DNA of 6,296 nucleotides from an uncultured Mesorhizobium sp. (GTDB lineage: Bacteria; Pseudomonadota; Alphaproteobacteria; Rhizobiales; Rhizobiaceae), in assembly GCA_950071955.1 (NCBI GenBank), contig CATMOC010000232.1, positions 1 to 6,296 of the forward strand. Reading direction: 5' to 3'. Below the pieces are notes generated by a model. That model was not told where the DNA came from, did not search any database, and saw only the letters and a list, made by a program, of their open reading frames with translations. The translations under genes were made by a program, and so were the position numbers. Shown here one piece after another: positions 1-6,112 of the stretch. Within the stretch, counting starts at the first letter, position 1; each line of letters starts with the position of its first letter.

Positions 1-56
1 GCTAGGGCTAGGGCTAGGGCTAGGGCTAGGGCTGAGGCTAAGGCTAGGACTAAGGG
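1..56. repeat. Telomere-like CTAGGG hexamer array at contig end
   Basis: Positions 2-31 are five perfect tandem copies of CTAGGG. Positions 32-55 continue the same 6-nt period with four degenerate copies (CTGAGG, CTAAGG, CTAGGA, CTAAGG), so the array decays towards the bacterial DNA. Nothing else in the window resembles it. CTAGGG is a one-base variant of the vertebrate-type telomere unit TTAGGG and is known among human variant telomere repeats. Because it lies at the very first base and breaks into a coding sequence that lacks its start, I read it as a chimeric or artefactual contig end rather than a bacterial feature. A real bacterial microsatellite is possible but less likely. Confidence 0.75.
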
Positions 57-88
57 CATTCACCTAGAACGTTTAAAAGAAAAACGGG
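57..88. other. Junction stretch of unclear origin
   Basis: This short AT-richer stretch contains a run of A with few interruptions (about 75-84) and lies between the hexamer array and the first convincing SPOR-protein codons. In the reading frame of the downstream gene it has stops at 65-67 and 74-76, so it cannot belong to that gene's normal coding sequence. Its composition differs sharply from the GC-rich DNA that follows. It is probably part of the same foreign or artefactual contig end as the repeat. The exact junction cannot be fixed by eye; it lies somewhere between about 77 and 92. Confidence 0.5.
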
Positions 89-1189
89 GAGGCCGATCCC
101 ACACCCGTCAAGATCAAGCCGGAAAAGCCCGGCGGCACCATCATCCCCAACGAGGACAAGGCGGTTTACGATCGTGTCGCCTCGGGAGGCGAGAATGCCG
201 CCCCGGCGCAGGAGAAGCTGCTCTCGGCAAGCGAGGAACCGATCGACATCGCTCCGAAGGCGGCGGCCGTCGAAGCCGATACGTCGTTGCCGGGTGTCGA
301 ATCGCCGCTCGTCGAGGAAGGTGAACCCGTGGCCCGCGCCAAGGCCGAAGACAGGGTCGAGCAGGAGATCGTCGACGACACCGCGTCGCCCGCCGACGAG
401 ATCGCGAGCGTCGCGCCGCGCAAGGTGCGCACGCTGATCGTGCGTCCGGACGGAACGCTTGTTCCGCGCGAGGAACCGGTGGCAGCGGAGCCGCAGGAAC
501 CGGTCCGGCAGGCGAGCCTGTCGGAACCCGCAGCAGTGCCGGCGGCGACGTTCGAAAGCACCAGCGACAACCAGGCTGCCGCGCCGGCCGCCGAACCGGA
601 GGCAACGCAACCGCCGCCGGCGGGCGTGATCGAGAAGCCGGCTTCGCAGGAGGTTGCAGCGCCCGCCGCTGCCGCTGCGCCGGAAACCGCTTCAAACGAT
701 GTGGCTGCCGAGCCGGCGCCCGCCGCGGGCACGCCGGAAACCGCCCCCGTCCGGGTCGTGGAATCGAAATCCTTCAAGCCGGCCGGAGGTTCCACCCCCG
801 ATCGCGGACCCGTGGCGCCCGCCCGCCCATCCGACCAGCCCGTCGAGATTGTCGGCAGCGCCGGTGGAAATGCGCAGCGCGGGACCCAGGTCGCGGCGGC
901 TGCTCCGGCAACCGCGCAACCCCCCGCCATTCCTGCCGCGCCGGCGGGCGGATGGTCCATGCAGATCGCCTCGCAGCCCTCGCCCGAGGGAGCCCAGAAG
1001 AGCTACGTCGACCTTGCGCAGCGCTACGGCTCGATCCTTGGCGGTCGCGGCGTCAACATCGTCAAGGCCGACATCGCCGGCAAGGGCACGTTCTGGCGCG
1101 TCCGCATCCCGGCACAATCGAAGGCCGAGGCGGTGGAGCTTTGCGAGCGCTTCAAGGCGGCCGGCGGAAGCTGCTTTATCGCCAAGTAA
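89..1189 (+). CDS. SPOR-domain cell-envelope protein, 5'-truncated
   Basis: This is the C-terminal 366 codons of a protein whose start and expected N-terminal membrane segment are missing. The frame is open from 77 but only reads like the family from about 89. A motif around 428-460, with residues KVRTLIVRPDGT, resembles the linker of rhizobial SPOR proteins. A long Pro/Ala/Glu-rich, probably disordered linker follows to about 947. The SPOR domain occupies roughly 950-1186: it begins GGWSMQIAS, has FWRVRIPAQSKAEAVELC in the middle and ends in GGSCFIAK. SPOR domains bind peptidoglycan glycan strands stripped of stem peptides, typically at the division septum, so a periplasmic location is expected. 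No ATG occurs in frame before 959, and the TTG at 287 would be an artificial start inside the linker. Two cysteines (1142-1144 and 1172-1174) lie in the domain. It probably belongs to the transcript upstream, because a terminator follows it. Confidence 0.85.
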   Translation, partial: EADPTPVKIKPEKPGGTIIPNEDKAVYDRVASGGENAAPAQEKLLSASEEPIDIAPKAAAVEADTSLPGVESPLVEEGEPVARAKAEDRVEQEIVDDTASPADEIASVAPRKVRTLIVRPDGTLVPREEPVAAEPQEPVRQASLSEPAAVPAATFESTSDNQAAAPAAEPEATQPPPAGVIEKPASQEVAAPAAAAAPETASNDVAAEPAPAAGTPETAPVRVVESKSFKPAGGSTPDRGPVAPARPSDQPVEIVGSAGGNAQRGTQVAAAAPATAQPPAIPAAPAGGWSMQIASQPSPEGAQKSYVDLAQRYGSILGGRGVNIVKADIAGKGTFWRVRIPAQSKAEAVELCERFKAAGGSCFIAK

Positions 1190-1204
1190 ACATATCGCTC
1201 GCGC

Positions 1205-1245
1205 GAAACGGAATGGGCTGCCGACGGGCGGCCCATTTTCGTTTC
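1205..1245 (+). terminator. Rho-independent terminator after the SPOR gene
   Basis: An 11-bp stem pairs 1212-1222 with 1227-1237 (one T-G wobble) around the 4-nt loop GACG. An outer 6-bp stem, GAAACG at 1205-1210 with CGTTTC at 1240-1245, extends it across a small internal loop. The T-rich tail TTTTCGTTT follows the inner stem, so the U-tract is interrupted but present. It begins 15 nt after the SPOR stop codon and lies 86 nt before nagZ, so it probably separates the two transcripts. The rest of the 142-nt gap (1246-1331) shows no convincing promoter by eye. Confidence 0.8.
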
Positions 1246-1331
1246 AGGCGCAACGGTCGGAGCGGGACCGGCCGCGCCGAAGACAGGCACTGACAGGTGC
1301 GGCGTCGCAGCGATTCGTCTAGACTCCGGCC

Positions 1332-2351
1332 ATGAGCGAATCAAAGGCGATCATCCTGGGCTGCGCCGGCAAGAGGCTGACGGATGAGGAGCGCGGCTTC
1401 TTCCGCGGCGAGAAGCCGTGGGGCTTCATCCTCTTCGCGCGCAACATCGGCGAAGCCGGCGAGATCCGCGACCTGGTAGGCGAACTCCGCGCGACGGTCG
1501 GGCGCGACGACGCGCCGGTGTTCATTGACCAGGAGGGCGGTCGCGTCCAGCGCATCCGTGCGCCGCTCGCTCCGGCCTATCCGACAGCCGCCGCGCTCGG
1601 CAATCTTCATCGGCGCGACGCGAAGGCGGGAGTGCGCGCGGCCTGGCTAATGTCGCGCCTGCATGCGTTCGATCTGATGCGGTTCGGCATCAATGCCGAC
1701 TGCCTGCCGGTGCTCGACGTACCGGTAGAAGGCGCCCATGACGTCATCGGCGACCGTGCCTACTCGAGCGATCCGGCGGTGGTGGCTCGGATGGGACGTG
1801 CCGCCGCCGATGGCTTGATGGCCGGCGGGGTCCTGCCGGTGATGAAGCACATTCCCGGCCATGGCCGCGCCTTTTCAGACAGCCATCTGGCGTTGCCCGT
1901 GGTGGATGCCGGCCTGGAGGAACTGCGCGCCCGCGATTTCGCGCCCTTCCAGGCGCTGTCGGACCTGCCGATGGCGATGACCGCACATGTGGTCTACACC
2001 GCGCTTGATCCTGATAATCCGGCCACGACCTCGCCGAAGGTGATCTCCGAGATCATCCGCGGCGAGATCGGCTTCGACGGCCTGCTCATGAGCGACGACG
2101 TCTCCATGAAGGCGCTTTCTGGGGATTTCCGCCAGAAGACGCGCGCTATCCTTGCCGCGGGCTGCGATGTCGTCCTTCACTGCAACGGCGCGATGGACGA
2201 GATGCGCGCGGTGGCGGGCGAGGCGACGGTGCTTGCCGGAGCGGCGCTCGAACGTGCCGGGCGGGCGTTGTCCTTGCTCGGGCGGGACGACGGCGCCGAG
2301 GAACAGGCGCTGCGCGAGGAATTTGCCGCCCTGTTCGAGGCGGTTGCATGA
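1332..2351 (+). CDS. nagZ: Beta-N-acetylhexosaminidase NagZ (GH3)
   Basis: This 339-residue protein matches the single-domain, cytoplasmic NagZ branch of glycoside hydrolase family 3. It removes N-acetylglucosamine from GlcNAc-anhydroMurNAc (peptides) during peptidoglycan recycling, which in many bacteria also supplies signals for AmpR-type beta-lactamase control. Visible motifs are GFILFARN (residues 31-38), DQEGGRVQR (66-74), the family signature KHIPGHG (172-178) followed by DSH (183-185), which carries the NagZ-type Asp/His general acid-base pair, and MSDD (253-256), whose first Asp (255) is the expected nucleophile. There is no signal peptide, which fits a cytoplasmic enzyme. The ATG at 1332 has no strong ribosome-binding site, but the family N-terminus begins here and no better start is visible. 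It follows a terminator, so it is probably first in its operon, with scpA starting 12 nt after its stop. Confidence 0.93.
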   Translation: MSESKAIILGCAGKRLTDEERGFFRGEKPWGFILFARNIGEAGEIRDLVGELRATVGRDDAPVFIDQEGGRVQRIRAPLAPAYPTAAALGNLHRRDAKAGVRAAWLMSRLHAFDLMRFGINADCLPVLDVPVEGAHDVIGDRAYSSDPAVVARMGRAAADGLMAGGVLPVMKHIPGHGRAFSDSHLALPVVDAGLEELRARDFAPFQALSDLPMAMTAHVVYTALDPDNPATTSPKVISEIIRGEIGFDGLLMSDDVSMKALSGDFRQKTRAILAAGCDVVLHCNGAMDEMRAVAGEATVLAGAALERAGRALSLLGRDDGAEEQALREEFAALFEAVA

Positions 2352-2356
2352 GGAAG
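2351..2356 (+). promoter_or_regulatory. Ribosome-binding site supporting the TTG start of scpA
   Basis: AGGAAG begins on the last base of the nagZ stop codon and ends 7 nt before TTG at 2364. No ATG or GTG lies in frame between the nagZ stop and the conserved N-terminal ScpA motif, so this site decides the start. Its overlap with the nagZ stop suggests that translation of the two genes is coupled. Confidence 0.6.
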
Positions 2357-2363
2357 AAGCGGA

Positions 2364-3203
2364 TTGGCTGAGGCCGGCAAGGGATCGAAGGGCACGCCCA
2401 CGCCCCTGGAGCGCCTCTGGGCTCCGGACGAGGACACACGTGAACCGTCCGCGGCGCTGGTCATCGACGTCGCCGGTTTCGAGGGGCCGCTCGACTTGCT
2501 GCTGCATCTTGCCCGCAACCAGAAAGTCGATCTCGCGCGGATCTCAATCCTGGCGCTGGCCGAGCAGTACTTGGTCTTCGTCGATACCGCCCGCAAGCTG
2601 CGGCTGGAGATCGCTGCCGATTATCTGGTGATGGCGGCCTGGCTCGCCTACTTGAAGTCGAAGCTCCTGATACCGAAGCAGCCCGGCGACGAAGGTGAGA
2701 GCGGAGAGGAACTCGCTGCCGTGCTGCAGTTCCGGCTGAAGCGTCTCGAGGCCATGCGCGACGCCGCCTCCCGCCTCGTCAATCGCAACAGGCTCGGCCG
2801 CGACGTCATGGCGCGCGGCATGCCCGAGGTCGTCGTGCTTGAGAAGCAGACCCGCTATTCGGCTTCCCTCTACGATCTTCTCACCGCCTATGCGATCCAG
2901 CGCCAGCGCCAGGCGGTGACCAATGTCCGCATCGCCAGGCGAACCGTCTGGTCCTTGCAGGACGCGCGCGAACTTTTGACGCGTCTCGTCGGCCGAATGA
3001 AGGACTGGACCGCGCTCGATCGCTTTCTCGTCGAGTATCTCGCCCGTCCCGAGGAACGGGCGACCGCGATCGCGAGTTCCTTCGCGGCCTCGCTGGAACT
3101 CGTCCGCGAGGGCGCGCTGGAAATCCGCCAGCACGAAGCTTTCGCGCCGATCTATTTGCGGTCGCGTTCCAAGACGCCTGTCAGCGAGGTGAGCCATGCC
3201 TGA
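2364..3203 (+). CDS. scpA: Segregation and condensation protein A (kleisin ScpA)
   Basis: ScpA is the kleisin that bridges the two heads of the SMC dimer and, with ScpB, forms the bacterial condensin that organises and separates chromosomes in the cytoplasm. The product is 279 residues, a normal length. The hallmark N-terminal helix appears as FEGPLDLLLHLARNQKVDL (residues 39-57), followed by ISILALAEQYL (60-70) and the second conserved helix around ADYLVMAAWLAYLKSKLLIP (85-104). The middle (about 105-235) is a helical linker. The C-terminal winged helix that contacts the SMC head covers about 236-265, ending in FAPIYLR. The first 30 residues are a variable, charged leader typical of rhizobial versions. 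Translation starts at TTG. The gene overlaps scpB by 8 nt, so the two are almost certainly co-translated. Confidence 0.93.
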   Translation: MAEAGKGSKGTPTPLERLWAPDEDTREPSAALVIDVAGFEGPLDLLLHLARNQKVDLARISILALAEQYLVFVDTARKLRLEIAADYLVMAAWLAYLKSKLLIPKQPGDEGESGEELAAVLQFRLKRLEAMRDAASRLVNRNRLGRDVMARGMPEVVVLEKQTRYSASLYDLLTAYAIQRQRQAVTNVRIARRTVWSLQDARELLTRLVGRMKDWTALDRFLVEYLARPEERATAIASSFAASLELVREGALEIRQHEAFAPIYLRSRSKTPVSEVSHA

Positions 3204-3954
3204 GCCAAAGCGTACGGCGGCGCCTTTTGCCGACGACCTCGACCAAGGATTTGACGACGACTTCGATCCGGTGGCGGAGAACGACAATCCGGCCGAACGC
3301 CTTCACATGGCCGAGGCGATCCGCATGGCGGAGGCCATCGTCTTCGCCTCGGCGGAACCGGTGAGCGAGAAGGCGCTTGCCGCGCGCCTGCCCGAAGGCA
3401 TCGACGTGCCCGCCGTGATGGCCGAGATGCAGCGTCAGTACGAACGTCGTGGCGTCAACCTGGTCCGTGTCGCGGACGCCTGGGCATTTCGGACGGCCGG
3501 CGACCTCGGTTTCCTGATGAGCCGCGACGCGCCGCAGCAGAAGAAGCTTTCGCGCGCCGCGCTCGAGGTGCTTGCGATCATCGCCTATCACCAGCCGGTC
3601 ACCCGTGCCGAGATCGAGGAGATCCGCGGGGTCGAGACGTCGAAGGGCACGCTCGACACGCTGATGGAAAGCACATGGGTCAGGATGCGCGGCCGCCGCC
3701 GCACGCCCGGCCGTCCGGTGACCTACGGCACGACCACCGCCTTCCTCGATCATTTCGGGTTGGCGGAACTGCGCGACCTGCCGGGCATTGACGAACTCAA
3801 GGGCGCGGGCCTGCTTTCGGCGCGCATGCCGTCCAACTTCTCCGTTCCCCTGCCGCCGGCCGATCCGGACGAACTGACCGAGGAAGAGGATCCGCTGACG
3901 GACATCGATCTGGAGGAACTCGGCCTGTTGACACCCCGCGGCGGGGATGATTGA
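3196..3954 (+). CDS. scpB: Segregation and condensation protein B (ScpB)
   Basis: ScpB is the winged-helix partner that dimerises and clamps the central part of ScpA in the SMC-ScpAB complex. The 252-residue product has two winged-helix regions. The first is about residues 38-110. The second carries the family motif LSRAALEVLAIIAYHQPVTR (118-137), then EIEEIRGV (139-146) and GRPVTYGTTTAFLDHFGL (172-189). An acidic N-terminal leader (about 12-34, rich in Asp) and an acidic C-terminal tail (about 223-252) flank the core, which makes it somewhat longer than compact ScpB proteins. The start is well supported: GAGG at 3186-3189 lies 6 nt before the ATG, and the ATG overlaps the scpA stop. The gap to the next gene is 57 nt with no clear terminator. 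Confidence 0.94.
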   Translation: MPEPKRTAAPFADDLDQGFDDDFDPVAENDNPAERLHMAEAIRMAEAIVFASAEPVSEKALAARLPEGIDVPAVMAEMQRQYERRGVNLVRVADAWAFRTAGDLGFLMSRDAPQQKKLSRAALEVLAIIAYHQPVTRAEIEEIRGVETSKGTLDTLMESTWVRMRGRRRTPGRPVTYGTTTAFLDHFGLAELRDLPGIDELKGAGLLSARMPSNFSVPLPPADPDELTEEEDPLTDIDLEELGLLTPRGGDD

Positions 3955-4011
3955 CGAAATCCTTCGTTGCGCGGGCAAGATTCCGCCGCGTTTCGCTCCG
4001 ACGAAGGCATC

Positions 4012-5139
4012 ATGACGCAAACGACGAGATCGCGGTCCGAGAGCGGGCGCGGCAGCCGCTCCCCGGCCGGGGTCAGCTTCGCCGCGCGGCTTGCGTTCGA
4101 CGACATCTGGCACACCTTCGGCCCCGGCGCCGAAACGCTGCGCGGGGTCAGCGTGACGGCCGAACCCGGCGAGGTGCTGTGCCTGCTCGGGCCGTCCGGA
4201 TCGGGCAAGACGACGCTCCTGAGGATCGCCGCCGGCATAGAGACGCAAACCCGGGGCAGGGTGCTCCTCAACGACCGCGAGATCGCCGGACCCGCCGTCT
4301 TCGTGCCGCCGGAAAAGCGCTCGATCGGCCTCGTTTTCCAGGATTTCGCGCTCTTTCCGCACTACACGATCCTCGACAACGTCCGCTTCGGCCTGACGGC
4401 CCTGTCCTCGTCCGAGGCGAAACGGGAAGCGATGACCGCCTTGTCGCGCGTCGGGCTCGAGCACCACGCGCGGTCGTTTCCGCACATCCTGTCGGGGGGC
4501 GAGCAGCAACGCGTGGCGCTGGCGCGGGCACTCGCGCCGCGTCCGGCCGTGCTTCTCCTCGACGAGCCCTTCTCGGGCCTCGATTCGCGCCTAAAGGACA
4601 GCGTGCGCGCCGAGACCCTGGCGATCCTGCGCCAGAGCCGCGCCACCGCCATCATCGTCACGCACGACGCGGAGGAAGCCATGCGCATGGGAGACCGCAT
4701 CGCGCTCCTGCGCGACGGGGAACTCGTCCAGGTCGGCCCTGCGGAGGAACTCTACCAGCGTCCCGCCAATCTGTTCGTGGCGGGTTTCTTTTCCGAGTTG
4801 AACGTCTTCGACGGGCGCTGCGAAGACGGCAGCGTCGATACGCCGCTCGGCCGGTTCGAGGCTCCGGGTTTCGCTGAAGCGGAGGACGTCACCGTCGCGG
4901 TGCGTCCGACAGCGATCGAGGCGCACGAGCACGAAAGGGATGGCGCGACCGAGGCCAGGGTGATATCCCGGCGCTTCCTTGGCGACGAGGAAATCCTCGA
5001 AGCGGCGGTCGCGGGAGCCGAAATGCCGGTGCGGGGACGGATCAGGTGTGGCGCATTGTCCCCGGCCGCGCGCGATATCTGGCTCTCGGTCAGAAAGTCT
5101 GATGTGCTTGTGTTTGAAAGACGGGCCGAGAACGCTTAA
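4012..5139 (+). CDS. ABC transporter ATPase, FbpC/PotA/CysA type, with TOBE domain
   Basis: This 375-residue protein is the ATP-hydrolysing subunit of an ABC importer. All catalytic motifs are intact: Walker A GPSGSGKT (60-67), Q-loop Gln110 in [10 protein letters not shown], signature LSGGEQQR (160-167), Walker B AVLLLDEP (179-186) with Glu185, D-loop SGLD (188-191) and H-loop His218. A TOBE-like C-terminal region, about 264-372 with [10 protein letters not shown] at 295-304, places it among ATPases of ferric-iron, polyamine, sulfate/molybdate or sugar importers. The substrate cannot be read from it. The ATG at 4012 has GAAGG at 4003-4007; a TTG at 3967 in the same frame is possible but unlikely. 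A Ser/Arg-rich leader of about 25 residues precedes the domain. No permease or binding protein lies in the window, so it is either an orphan using distant partners or an insertion into the scpB-tatA interval. Base composition looks like that of its neighbours. Confidence 0.9.
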   Translation: MTQTTRSRSESGRGSRSPAGVSFAARLAFDDIWHTFGPGAETLRGVSVTAEPGEVLCLLGPSGSGKTTLLRIAAGIETQTRGRVLLNDREIAGPAVFVPPEKRSIGLVFQDFALFPHYTILDNVRFGLTALSSSEAKREAMTALSRVGLEHHARSFPHILSGGEQQRVALARALAPRPAVLLLDEPFSGLDSRLKDSVRAETLAILRQSRATAIIVTHDAEEAMRMGDRIALLRDGELVQVGPAEELYQRPANLFVAGFFSELNVFDGRCEDGSVDTPLGRFEAPGFAEAEDVTVAVRPTAIEAHEHERDGATEARVISRRFLGDEEILEAAVAGAEMPVRGRIRCGALSPAARDIWLSVRKSDVLVFERRAENA

Positions 5140-5154
5140 GTCAGGGTACGAGTT

Positions 5155-5166
5155 TCTTTCGAAAGA
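5155..5166. repeat. 12-bp perfect palindrome at the tatA ribosome-binding site
   Basis: TCTTTCGAAAGA is its own reverse complement. Its right end overlaps the tatA ribosome-binding site (GAGG at 5165-5168) in the 35-nt gap between the ABC gene and tatA. It could be an operator half-site pair or a weak RNA hairpin affecting translation, or it may be chance. The stem would be only 4 bp with a 4-nt loop, so a strong RNA effect is unlikely. Confidence 0.35.
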
Positions 5167-5174
5167 GGATTGTC

Positions 5175-5396
5175 ATGGGTTCCTTCTCGATCTGGCACTG
5201 GCTCATAGTGCTCGTGGTCGTGCTGCTTCTCTTCGGGCGCGGCAAGATCCTCGAACTGATGGGCGACATGGCCAAGGGTATCAAGAGCTTCAAGAAGGGT
5301 ATGTCGGAAGAGGACGAGGCGGAGAAGGCTCGCACCGTCGAGCACCGCAACGACGAAACCGTCCCCACGCCGAAGGAAAAGGCCAGCAAGTCCTGA
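5175..5396 (+). CDS. tatA: Sec-independent translocase subunit TatA
   Basis: TatA forms the pore-like oligomer of the twin-arginine translocase, which exports folded proteins across the inner membrane. The product is 73 residues, normal for the family. One N-terminal membrane helix (about residues 5-20) leads into the conserved FGRGK (20-24), where the Phe-Gly hinge sits. An amphipathic helix follows (about 25-42, with [14 protein letters not shown]), and a charged soluble tail completes the protein. The lack of a Glu in the membrane helix and of the GPKDLP motif separates it from TatB. GAGG at 5165-5168 lies 6 nt before the ATG. It is followed by tatB after 44 nt and forms the start of the tatABC operon. 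A separate promoter within or before the upstream ABC gene is possible but not visible with confidence. Confidence 0.95.
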   Translation: MGSFSIWHWLIVLVVVLLLFGRGKILELMGDMAKGIKSFKKGMSEEDEAEKARTVEHRNDETVPTPKEKASKS

Positions 5397-5440
5397 TCCG
5401 GGCCTTGGTCCCGCAGAACTGCCTCGCCGGAATTTGAGCC

Positions 5441-6112
5441 ATGTTCGATATCGGTTGGCCGGAGATGCTCGTGATCGCGGTCGTCCTGATCGTGGTCGTC
5501 GGGCCGAAGGATTTGCCGCGCATGCTGCGCCAGTTCGGCAAGACGTCGTCGCAGCTGCGCAAGATGGCCGGCGATTTGCGCAAGCAGTTCGACGAGGCCT
5601 TGAAGGAGGCCGATCTCGAAGATGTGAAGTCGACGATCGACAGCGCCCGCAAGCTGAACCCCGCCGCCGACATCCGCAAGGCGCTCAATCCGATGGAGAA
5701 GGCCGCCTCCGACGTGCGCGCCGGTCTCGACGGCCTGATGAAGCCGAAACCGGCCGACATCCCCGCGCCTGACGCGCCTGCCAGGGCGGAAGAACCCGCC
5801 AAGTCCGGTGCAACCGCCGGACCGGGTGACGAGGCAATCGGCAAGGTCGCCCCGCAGGAATCGGCTGCGACGTCCGCTCCTTCCGCGACCGCGCCGGCCA
5901 GCACCGCCAAACCCGCGGCCAAGCCGGCGACCGCAAAACAGGCCGCCGCGAAGGCGTCGACCGCGAAGGCTCCCCCCACGAAGGCGTCGGCCTCCAAGTC
6001 TCAGGCCGCCAAGTCTCCTCCGGCCGCCAAGGCCCGCGCCAAGACAGCCTCCGGCGATGCCGCGCCGCCTAGGAAGCCGGCGGGCAGGAAAACCACCGGG
6101 GCCTCTTCGTGA
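5441..6112 (+). CDS. tatB: Sec-independent translocase subunit TatB, long basic tail
   Basis: TatB works with TatC to bind twin-arginine signal peptides before TatA is recruited. The 223-residue product has the diagnostic N-terminus MFDIGWPEML with the membrane Glu8, one membrane helix (about 7-20), the hinge motif GPKDLP (21-26) and an amphipathic helix (about 27-55, with RMLRQFGKTSSQLRKMAG). Helical, charged sequence continues to about 100. From about 101 it becomes a Pro/Ala linker, and from about 145 to the end it is almost entirely Ala, Lys, Pro, Ser and Thr with repeated TAK, KAS and AAK steps, like histone H1 tails. E. coli TatB is about 171 residues, so this tail makes the protein long. 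Low-complexity tails are common in rhizobial TatB. The ribosome-binding site is weak (GGAA at 5429-5432). The stop overlaps the tatC start. Confidence 0.94.
   Translation: MFDIGWPEMLVIAVVLIVVVGPKDLPRMLRQFGKTSSQLRKMAGDLRKQFDEALKEADLEDVKSTIDSARKLNPAADIRKALNPMEKAASDVRAGLDGLMKPKPADIPAPDAPARAEEPAKSGATAGPGDEAIGKVAPQESAATSAPSATAPASTAKPAAKPATAKQAAAKASTAKAPPTKASASKSQAAKSPPAAKARAKTASGDAAPPRKPAGRKTTGASS

Noticed and set aside
166..960. 264-codon open frame on the - strand opposite the SPOR linker
   Set aside because: The Ala/Gly/Ser/Thr-rich product is the mirror of the Pro/Ala/Glu linker, and the + strand ends in a clear SPOR domain.
1290..1323. Possible nagZ promoter with CTGACA at 1290-1295
   Set aside because: No acceptable -10 hexamer lies 16-18 nt downstream; the nearest TA-containing stretch (TCTAGA, 1318-1323) is too far away.
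3928..3956. Perfect -35 hexamer TTGACA near the end of scpB, possibly driving the ABC gene
   Set aside because: The hexamer 17 nt downstream (TTGACG) is a poor -10, and the site lies inside scpB coding sequence, so chance is likely.
3181..4509. 442-codon open frame on the - strand opposite scpB and the ABC gene
   Set aside because: It lies fully antisense to two strongly recognisable genes, has an Arg/Gly/His-rich composition typical of high-GC shadow frames, and matches no family I know.
5114..5142. Possible tatA promoter with TTGAAA at 5114-5119
   Set aside because: The candidate -10 sequences (TTAAGT or TAAGTC) match the consensus in only about half the positions, too weak to call.
5290..5997. 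235-codon open frame on the - strand opposite tatA and tatB
   Set aside because: Its Ala/Gly/Ser-rich product mirrors the low-complexity TatB tail, so it is a shadow of tatB.
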